From assembly GCA_041394705.1 (NCBI GenBank), contig JAWKHS010000006.1, forward strand, positions 62,001 to 126,000: a stretch of 64,000 nucleotides of DNA, given 5' to 3'. Source of the stretch: Vicinamibacterales bacterium (GTDB lineage Bacteria > Acidobacteriota > Vicinamibacteria > Vicinamibacterales > UBA2999). The translations under genes were made by a program, and so were the position numbers. The notes under the pieces were generated by a model. The model did not search any database, was not told the origin of the DNA, and saw only the letters and a list, made by a program, of their open reading frames with translations. Of the stretch, positions 1 to 7,956 are shown in pieces; position 1 is the stretch's first letter; every line of letters starts with the position of its first letter.

Positions 1-20
1 GACGGCGCGAGACCGGGCGG

Positions 21-905
21 TCATCGCGGCACGCTCACGTTCAGCGGAAGCGTGCGCCCCGGACGCACGTCCACGGTGCGCTGGTAGACCACCCTGTCGT
101 CACGCCGTACCTCCACCTCGTGCGTGCCGGCCGGAAGGTCGATCAGGATCGGGCCGGGCCCTTCGGGCGCCGCCCACTCCTCGCCGTCCACGAAGAGCGC
201 GGCGTCCGGAGGCTGGATGCGGACGGCCAGGGTGCCGAACGCCTGGTCGGGCGGAGGCGGCAGCTCGCGGTCCGGATCCGGACCGCGCCGGTTGCGAGGC
301 CCGCGGGTCATCGTGGGCGGGCCGTTCGGCGGCGCCTCCCCGGGGCGCATGGGCGGCGCCGATGCCACGGGCCGCGGTCCCGCCGTCTCACCCGGCGCGA
401 GCGGCTGCATGTCGTAGCGGATGTCGAGCGTCCGTCCCGGCTGGAAGAGCACCCGCTGGGTGACGGTCTGAAAACCGTCGAGGTAGAACGTCAGCTCGTG
501 CTCGCCGGGGGCGACGTCGAGCCGCTGGAAGAACCCGTCGAAGTCGTCGACGACGCCGGCCAGGTACCCGTCGACGTAGACCTCGGCGCTGGTGGGTGAC
601 ACACGCAGCCGGGCGGAGCCGGCGGCGGCGCCGGCGAAGGCGGGCCCGAACGGGGGATACCCGAAGGGATAGCCGAAGCCGAGCGACCAGGACGGCCCCC
701 AGCCCCAGGGTCCCCAGAACGGATCGTAGTAGCCGTAGCCGAAGCCGACGACGGCGCGCGGCGCGGCGACGACGACGCCCCCACGGACGGGGTGCGCGGG
801 ACGCCCGCGGCGCTGGGCCAGGGCGTCTGACGGGAACAGGGCGAGCGTCGCGACGGCACACGCGGCGGCCGCTGCCCACTTCAGGGAACGGAAACGAGTG
901 ACCAC
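21..905 (-). CDS. Secreted PEGA-domain protein
   Basis: Encodes 294 residues with an N-terminal signal peptide ending near DALAQ, then a stretch rich in Gly, Tyr, Phe, Trp and Pro. Two PEGA-type modules are visible: one starting near SARLRVSPTSAEVYVDG and a C-terminal one starting near FGTLAVRIQPPDAALFVDG. Each has the VYVDG/LFVDG turn and the GEHEL/GTHEV hairpin of the family. PEGA modules are small beta folds found in surface-exposed bacterial proteins, so a structural or envelope role is likely; no enzymatic motif is seen. The start is GTG at 905, with a GGAG stretch upstream. A sigma-54-type promoter lies just upstream (939-954), which would link it to the stress genes further right. Confidence 0.82.
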   Translation of the reverse strand: MVTRFRSLKWAAAAACAVATLALFPSDALAQRRGRPAHPVRGGVVVAAPRAVVGFGYGYYDPFWGPWGWGPSWSLGFGYPFGYPPFGPAFAGAAAGSARLRVSPTSAEVYVDGYLAGVVDDFDGFFQRLDVAPGEHELTFYLDGFQTVTQRVLFQPGRTLDIRYDMQPLAPGETAGPRPVASAPPMRPGEAPPNGPPTMTRGPRNRRGPDPDRELPPPPDQAFGTLAVRIQPPDAALFVDGEEWAAPEGPGPILIDLPAGTHEVEVRRDDRVVYQRTVDVRPGRTLPLNVSVPR

Positions 906-938
906 GGGGAACGACTCCGAGGCAGGCGCCCCGGACGG

Positions 939-954
939 AGCAACGATGGTGCCA
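939..954 (-). promoter_or_regulatory. Sigma-54 promoter of the PEGA gene
   Basis: On the minus strand TGGCACCATCGTTGCT matches the -24/-12 consensus TGGCAC-N5-TTGCW at every consensus base, with the required GG-N10-GC spacing. The expected start of transcription is near 927, giving a leader of about 22 nt before the GTG at 905. Confidence 0.8.
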
Positions 955-1078
955 CCGCGGACCCAGTTTCTGTGCGAACGATCATGAGGCGCTCACACGC
1001 TGATGCCCGCCCGACGGGACGTACGCGCGTCGTCGGCCGAGGACATCCGCCAGCGGCAGGGTCCGGACCCGAACGGGG

Positions 1079-2080
1079 CTATCGGCCGGTGAGGGCGTCC
1101 AGATGCTCGGGATAGCGGGCGCCGACGACCTGGATGGCGGCGGCCGCGCGATCGATCTCAGCCAGGTCCGGGATCGTGAGATCCACCTCCGAGGCCCCGA
1201 GGTTCTCCTCGAGACGGTGCGCCTTGGTCGTGCCCGGGATGGGCACGATCCACGGCTTCCTGGCCAGGAGCCAGGCCAGGCCGATCTGCGCGGGCGTGGC
1301 GTGCTTGCGCGTGGCCACCGTCTGGAGCAGGTCCACGAGCGCCTGATTGGCCGCCCGCGCCTCGGCACTGAACCGCGGCAGCGCCGCCCGGAAGTCCGTC
1401 GGCTCGAAGGTCGTGGCCGCGCCCATCGCGCCCGTCAGCAAGCCGCGGCCCAGTGGGCTGTACGGCACGAAGCCGATGCCGAGGGCCTCCAGCGCGGGGA
1501 GCAGCTCCGCTTCCGGCTCCCTCCACCACAGCGAGTACTCGCTCTGCACGGCGGCGACGGGCTGGACCGCGTGGGCCCGGCGGATCGTCTCGATGCCGGC
1601 CTCGGACATCCCGAAATGCCGCACCTTGCCCTGCCGGATCAGGTCCTGCACGGCGCCCGCCACCTCCTCGATGGGGACGTCCGGGTCGACGCGGTGCTGG
1701 TAGAAGAGGTCGATCGTCCCGGTGCGGAGGCGCCGGAGCGAGGCCTCGGCGACGCGCGCGATCTGCGCGGGCCGGCTGTCGAGCCCGAGCCACGGCTTCT
1801 TGCCCTCCGGGTCCAGCCTGAACCCGAACTTGGTCGCGATGACGACCCGGTCGCGGACCGGCGCCAGCGCGTCGCCGACGAGCTCCTCGTTCACGAACGG
1901 CCCGTAGACCTCCGCCGTGTCGAAGAACGTGACGCCCCGGTCCACCGCCGATCGCAGCAGGTCGATCATGGCCGCGCGGTCGGGCGGCCGGCCGTAGGAC
2001 GACGTCATCCCCATGCAGCCGAGGCCGATCGCCGAGACCGTCAATCCGCTGGTGCCGAGTGTCCGCGTCTGCATGGTCAT
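1079..2080 (-). CDS. Aldo/keto reductase
   Basis: A 333-residue NAD(P)H-dependent aldo/keto reductase of the type that reduces small aldehydes or ketones. The family signature is clear: an N-terminal strand and LGLGCMGM, the catalytic Asp and Tyr in DTAEVYG, the Lys in VIATKFGF, and a His in LFYQHRVDPD. The C-terminal region has IPGTTKAHRLEENL, which binds the cofactor phosphate in relatives. I chose ATG at 2080 because the reading frame further upstream has no family similarity; a second ATG lies at 2074. It is divergent from the phosphorylase gene at 2206. Substrate cannot be told from sequence. Confidence 0.9.
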   Translation of the reverse strand: MTMQTRTLGTSGLTVSAIGLGCMGMTSSYGRPPDRAAMIDLLRSAVDRGVTFFDTAEVYGPFVNEELVGDALAPVRDRVVIATKFGFRLDPEGKKPWLGLDSRPAQIARVAEASLRRLRTGTIDLFYQHRVDPDVPIEEVAGAVQDLIRQGKVRHFGMSEAGIETIRRAHAVQPVAAVQSEYSLWWREPEAELLPALEALGIGFVPYSPLGRGLLTGAMGAATTFEPTDFRAALPRFSAEARAANQALVDLLQTVATRKHATPAQIGLAWLLARKPWIVPIPGTTKAHRLEENLGASEVDLTIPDLAEIDRAAAAIQVVGARYPEHLDALTGR

Positions 2081-2205
2081 CGCTCCCGCGCGCCCGCCTG
2101 GACGTGCCGGTGCGTGCGCCTGGCCGCCAGCGTAGCCCCCGGTCGCCGAGGGGTCAATGCGCGCACCCCCGGTGGGCGCGGCGTCCACGGACTACGATAG
2201 CGGCG

Positions 2206-3765
2206 ATGTCCGACGCCGCCGTGACCGCCCGCCTCACTGCCCGCCGCGTCGGCATCGACACGTATCACGAGAACGTCGTCTACCTGCGCCGGGACTGTCC
2301 GGTGTACAGGGCCGAGGGCTTCCAGGCGCTCTCGAAGGTCGAGGTCTCGGCCAACGGGTTCACGATCCTCGCCGTGGTCAACGTCGTGGACGACGCACAC
2401 GTCGTCGGCGAGCTCGAACTGGGCTTGTCGGAGGAGGCGTTCGGCCAGCTCCAGATCGCCGAAGGCGCGCCGGTGCGCGTGGCGCATGCGGAGCCGCCGC
2501 GATCGATCGCGTCGGTGAAGCGGAAGATCGCGGGCGAGCGCCTGTCGCGCGAGGAGCTGACGGCGATCGTCCACGACATCGCGATGCGCCGCTACTCGAA
2601 GATCGAGCTCGCCGCCTTCGTGGTCGCGACGAGCCAGGTGGACCTGGACCGCGACGAGGTGCTGTTCCTGGCCGAGGCGATGGTGGCGGCCGGCCGCCGC
2701 CTGGACTGGCGCGAGAAGCCCGTCGTCGACAAGCACTGCATCGGCGGCATCCCCGGGAACCGCACCTCGATGCTGGTGGTGCCCATCGTGGCCGCGCACG
2801 GCATGCTGATGCCGAAGACGTCGAGCCGCGCCATCACCTCGCCGGCGGGCACGGCCGACACGATGGACTGCCTCGCCGAAGTGGAGCTGCCCTTCGGGCG
2901 GCTCGAAGCCATCGTGCGGCAGCACCGCGGGTGCCTGGCCTGGGGCGGCACGGCCTCGCTCTCCCCCGCCGACGACGTGCTGATCTCGGTGTCGCGGCCC
3001 CTGTCGCTGGACGCGCCGGGCCAGATGGTGGCGTCCATTCTCTCGAAGAAGGTGGCGGCCGGCGCGACGCACCTCGTCCTCGACATCCCGTTCGGGCCCA
3101 CCGCCAAGGTACGGCACATGGACGACGCGCAGCGGCTGAAGAAGCTCTTCGAGTACGTGGCGCGCAGCATGGGCCTGCAGCTCGACGCCGTCCTGACCGA
3201 CGGCCGGCAGCCCATCGGCCGGGGCATCGGCCCCGCGCTCGAGGCCCGCGACGTGCTGCAGGTGCTCAACAACGACCCCGACGCGCCGGCCGACCTGCGC
3301 GTGAAGTCGCTGCGGCTCGCGGGCCGCGTGCTGGAGTTCGACCCCGACGTGCGCGGGGGCGACGGCTTCGCGCTCGCACGCGACATCCTCGACTCGGGCC
3401 GCGCGCTGGCCAAGCTGGACGCGATCATCGACGCGCAGGGACGGCGGGCCTTCGACTGGCGCCGGCCCCGCCTGGGCGCGCTCGTCCACGACGTCACCGC
3501 CGAGGCGGACGGCGTGGTCACGGCGATCGACAACCTGCGGCTGGCCAGGATCGCGCGGCTGGCGGGCGCACCGAAGGCCGGAGGCGCCGGCGTGGACCTG
3601 GCGTGCAAGCTCGGCGACGCGGTCGTGCGTGGCCAGCCGTTGTACCGCATCTACGCGACCAACCCGTCCGAGCTCGAGTTCGCACGCGAGCAGTCGCATC
3701 CAGACACCGGGTACGAGATCGGCGCGCCGTCGGCCGTGGTGCCCGACGCCCACCTCGAGTTCTGA
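2206..3765 (+). CDS. Thymidine/AMP phosphorylase family enzyme
   Basis: Encodes 519 residues of the nucleoside phosphorylase family II in its long form, with an extra N-terminal domain of about 90 residues as in archaeal AMP phosphorylases and the bacterial putative thymidine phosphorylase group. Core motifs are visible: KHCIGGIPGNRTSMLVVPIV for phosphate and substrate binding, the KTSSRAITSPAGTADTM loop, and the C-terminal barrel-sandwich domain. It should cleave a pyrimidine nucleoside or a nucleoside monophosphate with phosphate. The next gene starts 3 nt after the stop and encodes a PRPP synthetase-like protein, so the pair probably recycles ribose phosphate. ATG at 2206 follows TACGATAG, a possible -10 box. 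AMP versus thymidine specificity is not resolved. Confidence 0.88.
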   Translation: MSDAAVTARLTARRVGIDTYHENVVYLRRDCPVYRAEGFQALSKVEVSANGFTILAVVNVVDDAHVVGELELGLSEEAFGQLQIAEGAPVRVAHAEPPRSIASVKRKIAGERLSREELTAIVHDIAMRRYSKIELAAFVVATSQVDLDRDEVLFLAEAMVAAGRRLDWREKPVVDKHCIGGIPGNRTSMLVVPIVAAHGMLMPKTSSRAITSPAGTADTMDCLAEVELPFGRLEAIVRQHRGCLAWGGTASLSPADDVLISVSRPLSLDAPGQMVASILSKKVAAGATHLVLDIPFGPTAKVRHMDDAQRLKKLFEYVARSMGLQLDAVLTDGRQPIGRGIGPALEARDVLQVLNNDPDAPADLRVKSLRLAGRVLEFDPDVRGGDGFALARDILDSGRALAKLDAIIDAQGRRAFDWRRPRLGALVHDVTAEADGVVTAIDNLRLARIARLAGAPKAGGAGVDLACKLGDAVVRGQPLYRIYATNPSELEFAREQSHPDTGYEIGAPSAVVPDAHLEF

Positions 3766-3768
3766 CGC

Positions 3769-4647
3769 GTGCTGATCGCCTTCGACGACGAGCGGAGCGC
3801 GGCCCGGCGCCTGGCGGCGGCCGCGGGGCTCCCGGCCCGACGGGCGATCGTCCACCGGTTCCCCGATGGCGAGGTGAAGCTGACGCTGCCCGCCCGGGTG
3901 CCGCGGCGCGTGGTCCTCCTGCGCTCGCTGCACCAGCCGAACGAGAAGCTGGTGGAGCTGCTGTTCGCGGCGCGGGCGGCCCGCGAGCTCGGCGCCCGCC
4001 ACGTCACGCTCGTGGCGCCCTACCTGGCGTACATGCGGCAGGATCGGGCGTTCGCGCCTGGCGAAGCCGTCAGCCAGCGCCACGCGGGCTGGTTCCTGGA
4101 CGCGCTCTTCGATCGGGTCGTCACCGTGGATCCGCACCTGCACCGCGTCGCGTCCCTGAAGGACGTGCTGCCGAACGCGGAGGCCGTCGCCCTGTCGGCG
4201 GCGCCGCTCATCGGGCAGCACCTGCGGCGGCGGGCCGCCGGGGCGCTGCTCGTGGGCCCCGACGAGGAGTCGGCCCAGTGGGTGCGAAGCGCCGCCGCGG
4301 CGGCCGGCCTCGACTGGGCCGTGGCACGGAAGGCGCGACGCGGAGATCGCCGCGTGGTCGTCACGTTGCCGGACGTGCCGATCGAGGGACGCACCGTCGT
4401 GCTCGTGGACGACATGATCAGCACGGGACGGACGCTGGCGGATGCGGCGCGGAAGCTGCTCGCCGCCGGCGCCTCGCGGGTGCACGTGGCGGCCACCCAC
4501 GCGCTGTTCGCGGATGGCGCGGCGCAGGCGCTGAGCGCCGCCGGCGTTGGCACGGTGTGGACCACCGACGCCGTCCCGCACCCGAGCAACGCCGTCCGCC
4601 TCGCGCCGCTCCTGGCGGGGGCGATCGCCGCGTCCGCGGCCCGCTGA
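3769..4647 (+). CDS. Ribose-phosphate pyrophosphokinase-like protein
   Basis: A 292-residue protein of the PRPP synthetase family. It shows FPDGEVKLTLP near the N-terminus, the ATP-binding segment YLAYMRQDRAF, the metal-binding region VDPHLHR, the flexible-loop KARRGDRRV and the PRPP loop VVLVDDMISTGRT. It is shorter than the usual 310-320 residues and resembles the archaeal-type and orphan bacterial forms. It starts with GTG at 3769, 3 nt after the phosphorylase stop, so translation is probably coupled. Together the two enzymes could shuttle ribose between nucleosides and PRPP. Whether it makes PRPP from ribose 5-phosphate or acts on another ribose phosphate cannot be told here. Confidence 0.87.
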   Translation: MLIAFDDERSAARRLAAAAGLPARRAIVHRFPDGEVKLTLPARVPRRVVLLRSLHQPNEKLVELLFAARAARELGARHVTLVAPYLAYMRQDRAFAPGEAVSQRHAGWFLDALFDRVVTVDPHLHRVASLKDVLPNAEAVALSAAPLIGQHLRRRAAGALLVGPDEESAQWVRSAAAAAGLDWAVARKARRGDRRVVVTLPDVPIEGRTVVLVDDMISTGRTLADAARKLLAAGASRVHVAATHALFADGAAQALSAAGVGTVWTTDAVPHPSNAVRLAPLLAGAIAASAAR

Positions 4648-4653
4648 CCGGGA

Positions 4654-5457
4654 CTATTCGGCCCTCGCGCTCAGGAGGCCGAAGCCCGCGCCCTCCGGAT
4701 CCATGGCCAGCAGGATCCACTCGCCATTCGGCACCTGCATGGGGCCCACGAGCACGGTGCCGCCGCCCGCCACGATCGCGGCCTTCGCCGCGGCCAGGGC
4801 CGGCACGCGGAAGTAGAGGAGCCAGGCGGCCGGCTGCTGCTCACTCTGGCGCTGCATGATGGCGCCCAGGCGCTGGCCGTGGTGGTCGATGAAGCAGTAG
4901 TCCCCCATCGGCCCCATGTTCATCGACTCGTTGAACTCGAAGCCGAAGTGCTTCGCATAGAAGGCCTTCGAGCCCGCCAGGTCGGGGCTCGCCAGCTCGT
5001 TCCAGCCCACGCGCTGCTCGGCGGCCGGCGAGAACACGTCGCTCGTGGCGTCGGACTGGCCGGGCGGCGGCGCCGGCGTCATCACGTAGATGAGCACGCC
5101 CTGCGGGTCGGCCACCATCGCCAGGCGGCCGGCGCCGTCGACCGTGGTGGCCGGCATCAGCACCTTTCCGCCCTCGGCCGCGATGGCGGCCACGGCGGCG
5201 TCCGTGTCGGGCGCGAACAGGTACGGCGCCCACATCGGGCGGGCGCCGTCTGCCCGCATGTCGTCGCTGATCCGCAGGACCCCGCCTGCGGACCGCCCGT
5301 CCGAGCGGCCGATCATCCGGTAGTCCATGCCGCCCGCGTTCGGCGCGGGCGCCGGGGCAATGCTCCAGCCGACGACGGCGTCGTAGAAGGTCTTCGCGGC
5401 GTCGGGGTCGCCGGTCATCAACTCGTACCAGATGAAGCTGCCTGCGGGATTGGCCAT
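4654..5457 (-). CDS. Two-domain VOC (glyoxalase-like) protein
   Basis: A 267-residue protein built of two vicinal-oxygen-chelate modules, about residues 5-125 and 140-262. Both begin with the typical F-W/N-EL segment: IWYELMTGDPDAAKTFY and GWNELASPDLAGSKAFY. The second ends with LAMDPEGAGFGL, the first with MVADPQGVLIYV. The family includes glyoxalases, antibiotic-binding proteins and predicted hydroxylase-like enzymes; this tandem form is common in soil bacteria and its substrate is usually unknown. It converges with the PRPP synthetase gene with 6 nt between stops. No regulator or partner is adjacent. Confidence 0.85.
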   Translation of the reverse strand: MANPAGSFIWYELMTGDPDAAKTFYDAVVGWSIAPAPAPNAGGMDYRMIGRSDGRSAGGVLRISDDMRADGARPMWAPYLFAPDTDAAVAAIAAEGGKVLMPATTVDGAGRLAMVADPQGVLIYVMTPAPPPGQSDATSDVFSPAAEQRVGWNELASPDLAGSKAFYAKHFGFEFNESMNMGPMGDYCFIDHHGQRLGAIMQRQSEQQPAAWLLYFRVPALAAAKAAIVAGGGTVLVGPMQVPNGEWILLAMDPEGAGFGLLSARAE

Positions 5458-5796
5458 GAGGCTCTCTGAGGATGGCGAAGGATTCGCGGGGGGTCATTCT
5501 GGCACAGGGCCGGCACCCTCGAATCCGTCAGGGCGCGACAGGAGCCTCGCAGCCATTGCGATTGGAGTCCTTGGGCATGAGCCTCCACCCGTTGCTGAAC
5601 CGGCTCGACCCACCCGGCGGGCACCTGTCTTGCACCCACAGGGAGCACGGAGATCCAGTGCGGCGCGCGGCCGCCGGTGCCCGGGGTTCGAACGGGACAT
5701 GAGTGGCGGACTCTTTCACAGCCGGAGTAAGTCGTTACCCACCTCAGGGGACCTTGCGACCACGCCGGACGCCTGCCGCACGGCCGGAGCTGAGCC
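5458..5796. other. 339-bp gene-free spacer with a sigma-54 site
   Basis: No reading frame here looks real. It holds the sigma-54 promoter at 5619-5634, a weaker candidate TGGCACAGGGCCGGCA at 5500-5515, and a GTAA-N4-TTACCC element at 5727-5740 resembling the inverted repeats near other sigma-54 promoters. The predicted transcript would have a leader of about 150 nt before the kinase gene, long enough to hold a small RNA or leader element; I recognise no RNA family. Confidence 0.5.
5619..5634 (+). promoter_or_regulatory. Sigma-54 promoter before hybrid kinase
   Basis: GGGCACCTGTCTTGCA matches TGGCAC-N5-TTGCW except for the first base and keeps GG-N10-GC. It points toward the kinase gene at 5797, with a predicted start near 5645. 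Confidence 0.68.
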
Positions 5797-7941
5797 GTGA
5801 GTGACGGCTCCGACAACGGCTACGCCGGTCTGTCCGAGGGGGCCGCCCAACGCGCCTTGGCTCTGGCCGTCGCGCTCGGGGGAGTCGTGGTCCTCGCGGG
5901 TTGGGCGTTCGAGCTGCCCTGGGCCCGGAGCCTGGTCCCGGGCTGGCGGACCACTGTGCCTTCCACGGCGCTGGCGTTCACGATGCTCGGCCTGGCCATC
6001 GCGACGTGGGACACCCGCCGGGCCCCGATGGCCGTCGCGGCGGGCGTGGCCCTGGCGGCAGCGGCGGCAACCCTCGCCCTGGCGACCCTCCAGGAGTACG
6101 CCATGGGCAGCCGCTCGGGCCTGGAGGGCTGGGGCGGTCTGTGGACCTTCGACGGCTCGCCCTACGCGGGCCGGATGTCGCCCATGGCCGCCACGATCGT
6201 GCTGTCGCTGTCGATGGCGGTCGCGGCGGCGGTCGCACCGGGGCGGCGTTTCCACGGACTGGCGAGCGTGACGGCCGGGTCGGCCCTCTTCCTGTCGTGG
6301 CTGGCGGTCCTGGCCCTGGCCGTGGACGCGGAGCGCCTGGCCGACTCGCCCAGGTTCCCTGGGCTCGGCGTGCCCACCATCGTGTTCACGGCAGTGACCG
6401 CGGCAGCCGTGCTCGGCCTGACGACGGCGAGTCGCACGGGCGACGCCAGCGACGCGGGCCGCCCCCAGTGGCCCGTCTGGGCGCTGGCGGCCGTCTTCGT
6501 CGCACCGCCGGTGCTGCGCGGGCTGCACACAATCCTGGATCGGTCGGGACTCGTCGATCCTCAGCTCCTGACCGCCGCCGTGGCCTTTTGCTTCGCGCTG
6601 ATCGTCAGCCTGACGATCCGCAGCTACGTCGGACGGCTGTCGGCCGCGCAGCGCGCCCACGTCATGGCGCGCACCGAGCTCGAGGACCGCGTGCTGGAGC
6701 GCACCCGGTCGCTGACCACGTCGAACCACGACCTGCTCCGGCACCAGGACGCCCTGCGCCAGGCGGACCGCCGAAAGGACGAGTTCCTGGCCCAGCTCGC
6801 GCACGAGCTCCGCAACCCCCTGGCGCCGATCCGGACGGCGACCCACATCATCGGGTCCGACAAGTCCACGCCCGAGCACCAGCGCCGCGCGGGCGCCATC
6901 ATCGAGCGCCAGGTGGCGGTGATGCGCCGCCTCATCGACGACCTGCTCGACGTGAACCGCCTCACGGCGGGGCGGATGCAGCTGCGCACCACGCGCGTCG
7001 CCCTGGCCGAGGTGATCGATCTGGCGGTCGCCACCGTGGGTCCCGGCTGCGACGAGGCCGGCCACGAGCTGACCGTGTCGCTGCCGGATGCGCCCGTCCA
7101 CGTCGAGGCCGACGCGGCCAGGCTGGCGCAGGCCCTCGGCAATCTCCTGCACAACGCCTGCAAGTTCACCCCGCCGCACGGGCACATCCGGCTCACCGTC
7201 CGGCGGCCCGATCCTTCGATGGCCGAGATCGTCGTGGAAGACGACGGCATGGGCATCGAACCGGCGTTCCTGCCGCACCTCTTCGAGAAGTTCACGCAGG
7301 CCAGGCCCGGCCTGGGCCGCGCGCCGGGCGGGCTCGGGCTCGGGCTGTCGCTCGTGCACGGCATCGTCACGCTGCACGGAGGCACGGTGTCGGCCGCCAG
7401 CGGCGGCCCGGGCACCGGCAGCCGCTTCGTCGTGTCCCTGCCGACGTCGGCGGCGGCGAGCGACGTCGTCCCGACGCCGGCGCCGGCGCCCGTCGTCCGC
7501 CGGCGGCGCGTGGTGGTGGTGGACGACAACGAAGACAACGCCAACGCCCTGACGGCACTCCTCGGCCTGGAGGGCCACGAGGCGTACGCCGCCTACGGGG
7601 GCACGCAGGCACTCGCGCTCGCGGACCGGATCAAGCCCGATCTGATGCTCATCGACGTCGGGATGCCGGACCTGGACGGCCTCGAGGTGTGCCGCCTGGT
7701 GCGGCGCACGCCCTGGGGCCAGGAGGTGACGCTGGTCGCGCAGACCGGTTTCGGGCAGCCGCGCGATCTCGCCCGGGCGCGCGACGCGGGCTTCGACTGG
7801 CACCTCACCAAGCCGATCGACATCGACCAGCTGCGGCGGCTGCTGAGCCAGCCGGACGCCGCGGACGCGCCGGACGGCGGCGAGACCGTCGGCGTGCCGG
7901 TGCGGATCGGCCCGAACCGCGAAGCCACGCGCCTGCGCTGA
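5797..7941 (+). CDS. Membrane hybrid histidine kinase
   Basis: A 714-residue sensor kinase. The first 290 residues form about eight hydrophobic segments resembling an integral membrane sensor of the MASE type, so the signal is probably membrane-bound or lipid-soluble. A coiled linker (about 285-325) leads to a HisKA domain with the phospho-accepting His near 336 in LAHELRNPLAPI. A HATPase domain follows, with NLLHNACKF (N box) and GGLGLGLSL (G box). The C-terminal receiver domain carries the phospho-acceptor Asp near 620 in LIDVGMPDLDG. It starts with GTG at 5797. Phosphate would pass to the internal receiver and then to a separate partner. Partner unknown; the sigma-54 activator at 25570 is one possibility. 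Confidence 0.9.
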   Translation: MSDGSDNGYAGLSEGAAQRALALAVALGGVVVLAGWAFELPWARSLVPGWRTTVPSTALAFTMLGLAIATWDTRRAPMAVAAGVALAAAAATLALATLQEYAMGSRSGLEGWGGLWTFDGSPYAGRMSPMAATIVLSLSMAVAAAVAPGRRFHGLASVTAGSALFLSWLAVLALAVDAERLADSPRFPGLGVPTIVFTAVTAAAVLGLTTASRTGDASDAGRPQWPVWALAAVFVAPPVLRGLHTILDRSGLVDPQLLTAAVAFCFALIVSLTIRSYVGRLSAAQRAHVMARTELEDRVLERTRSLTTSNHDLLRHQDALRQADRRKDEFLAQLAHELRNPLAPIRTATHIIGSDKSTPEHQRRAGAIIERQVAVMRRLIDDLLDVNRLTAGRMQLRTTRVALAEVIDLAVATVGPGCDEAGHELTVSLPDAPVHVEADAARLAQALGNLLHNACKFTPPHGHIRLTVRRPDPSMAEIVVEDDGMGIEPAFLPHLFEKFTQARPGLGRAPGGLGLGLSLVHGIVTLHGGTVSAASGGPGTGSRFVVSLPTSAAASDVVPTPAPAPVVRRRRVVVVDDNEDNANALTALLGLEGHEAYAAYGGTQALALADRIKPDLMLIDVGMPDLDGLEVCRLVRRTPWGQEVTLVAQTGFGQPRDLARARDAGFDWHLTKPIDIDQLRRLLSQPDAADAPDGGETVGVPVRIGPNREATRLR

Positions 7942-7956
7942 GCGGACGTCCCGCGC

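Noticed and set aside
2059..2205. Longer N-terminus for the phosphorylase
   Set aside because: The added 49 residues are Arg/Pro-rich with no family similarity and overlap the divergent promoter region; ATG 2206 fits the family start.
5680..5705. GGTTCGAAC, looking like a tRNA T-loop
   Set aside because: The flanking bases do not form a 5-bp T stem and no anticodon or acceptor arm is found on either strand.
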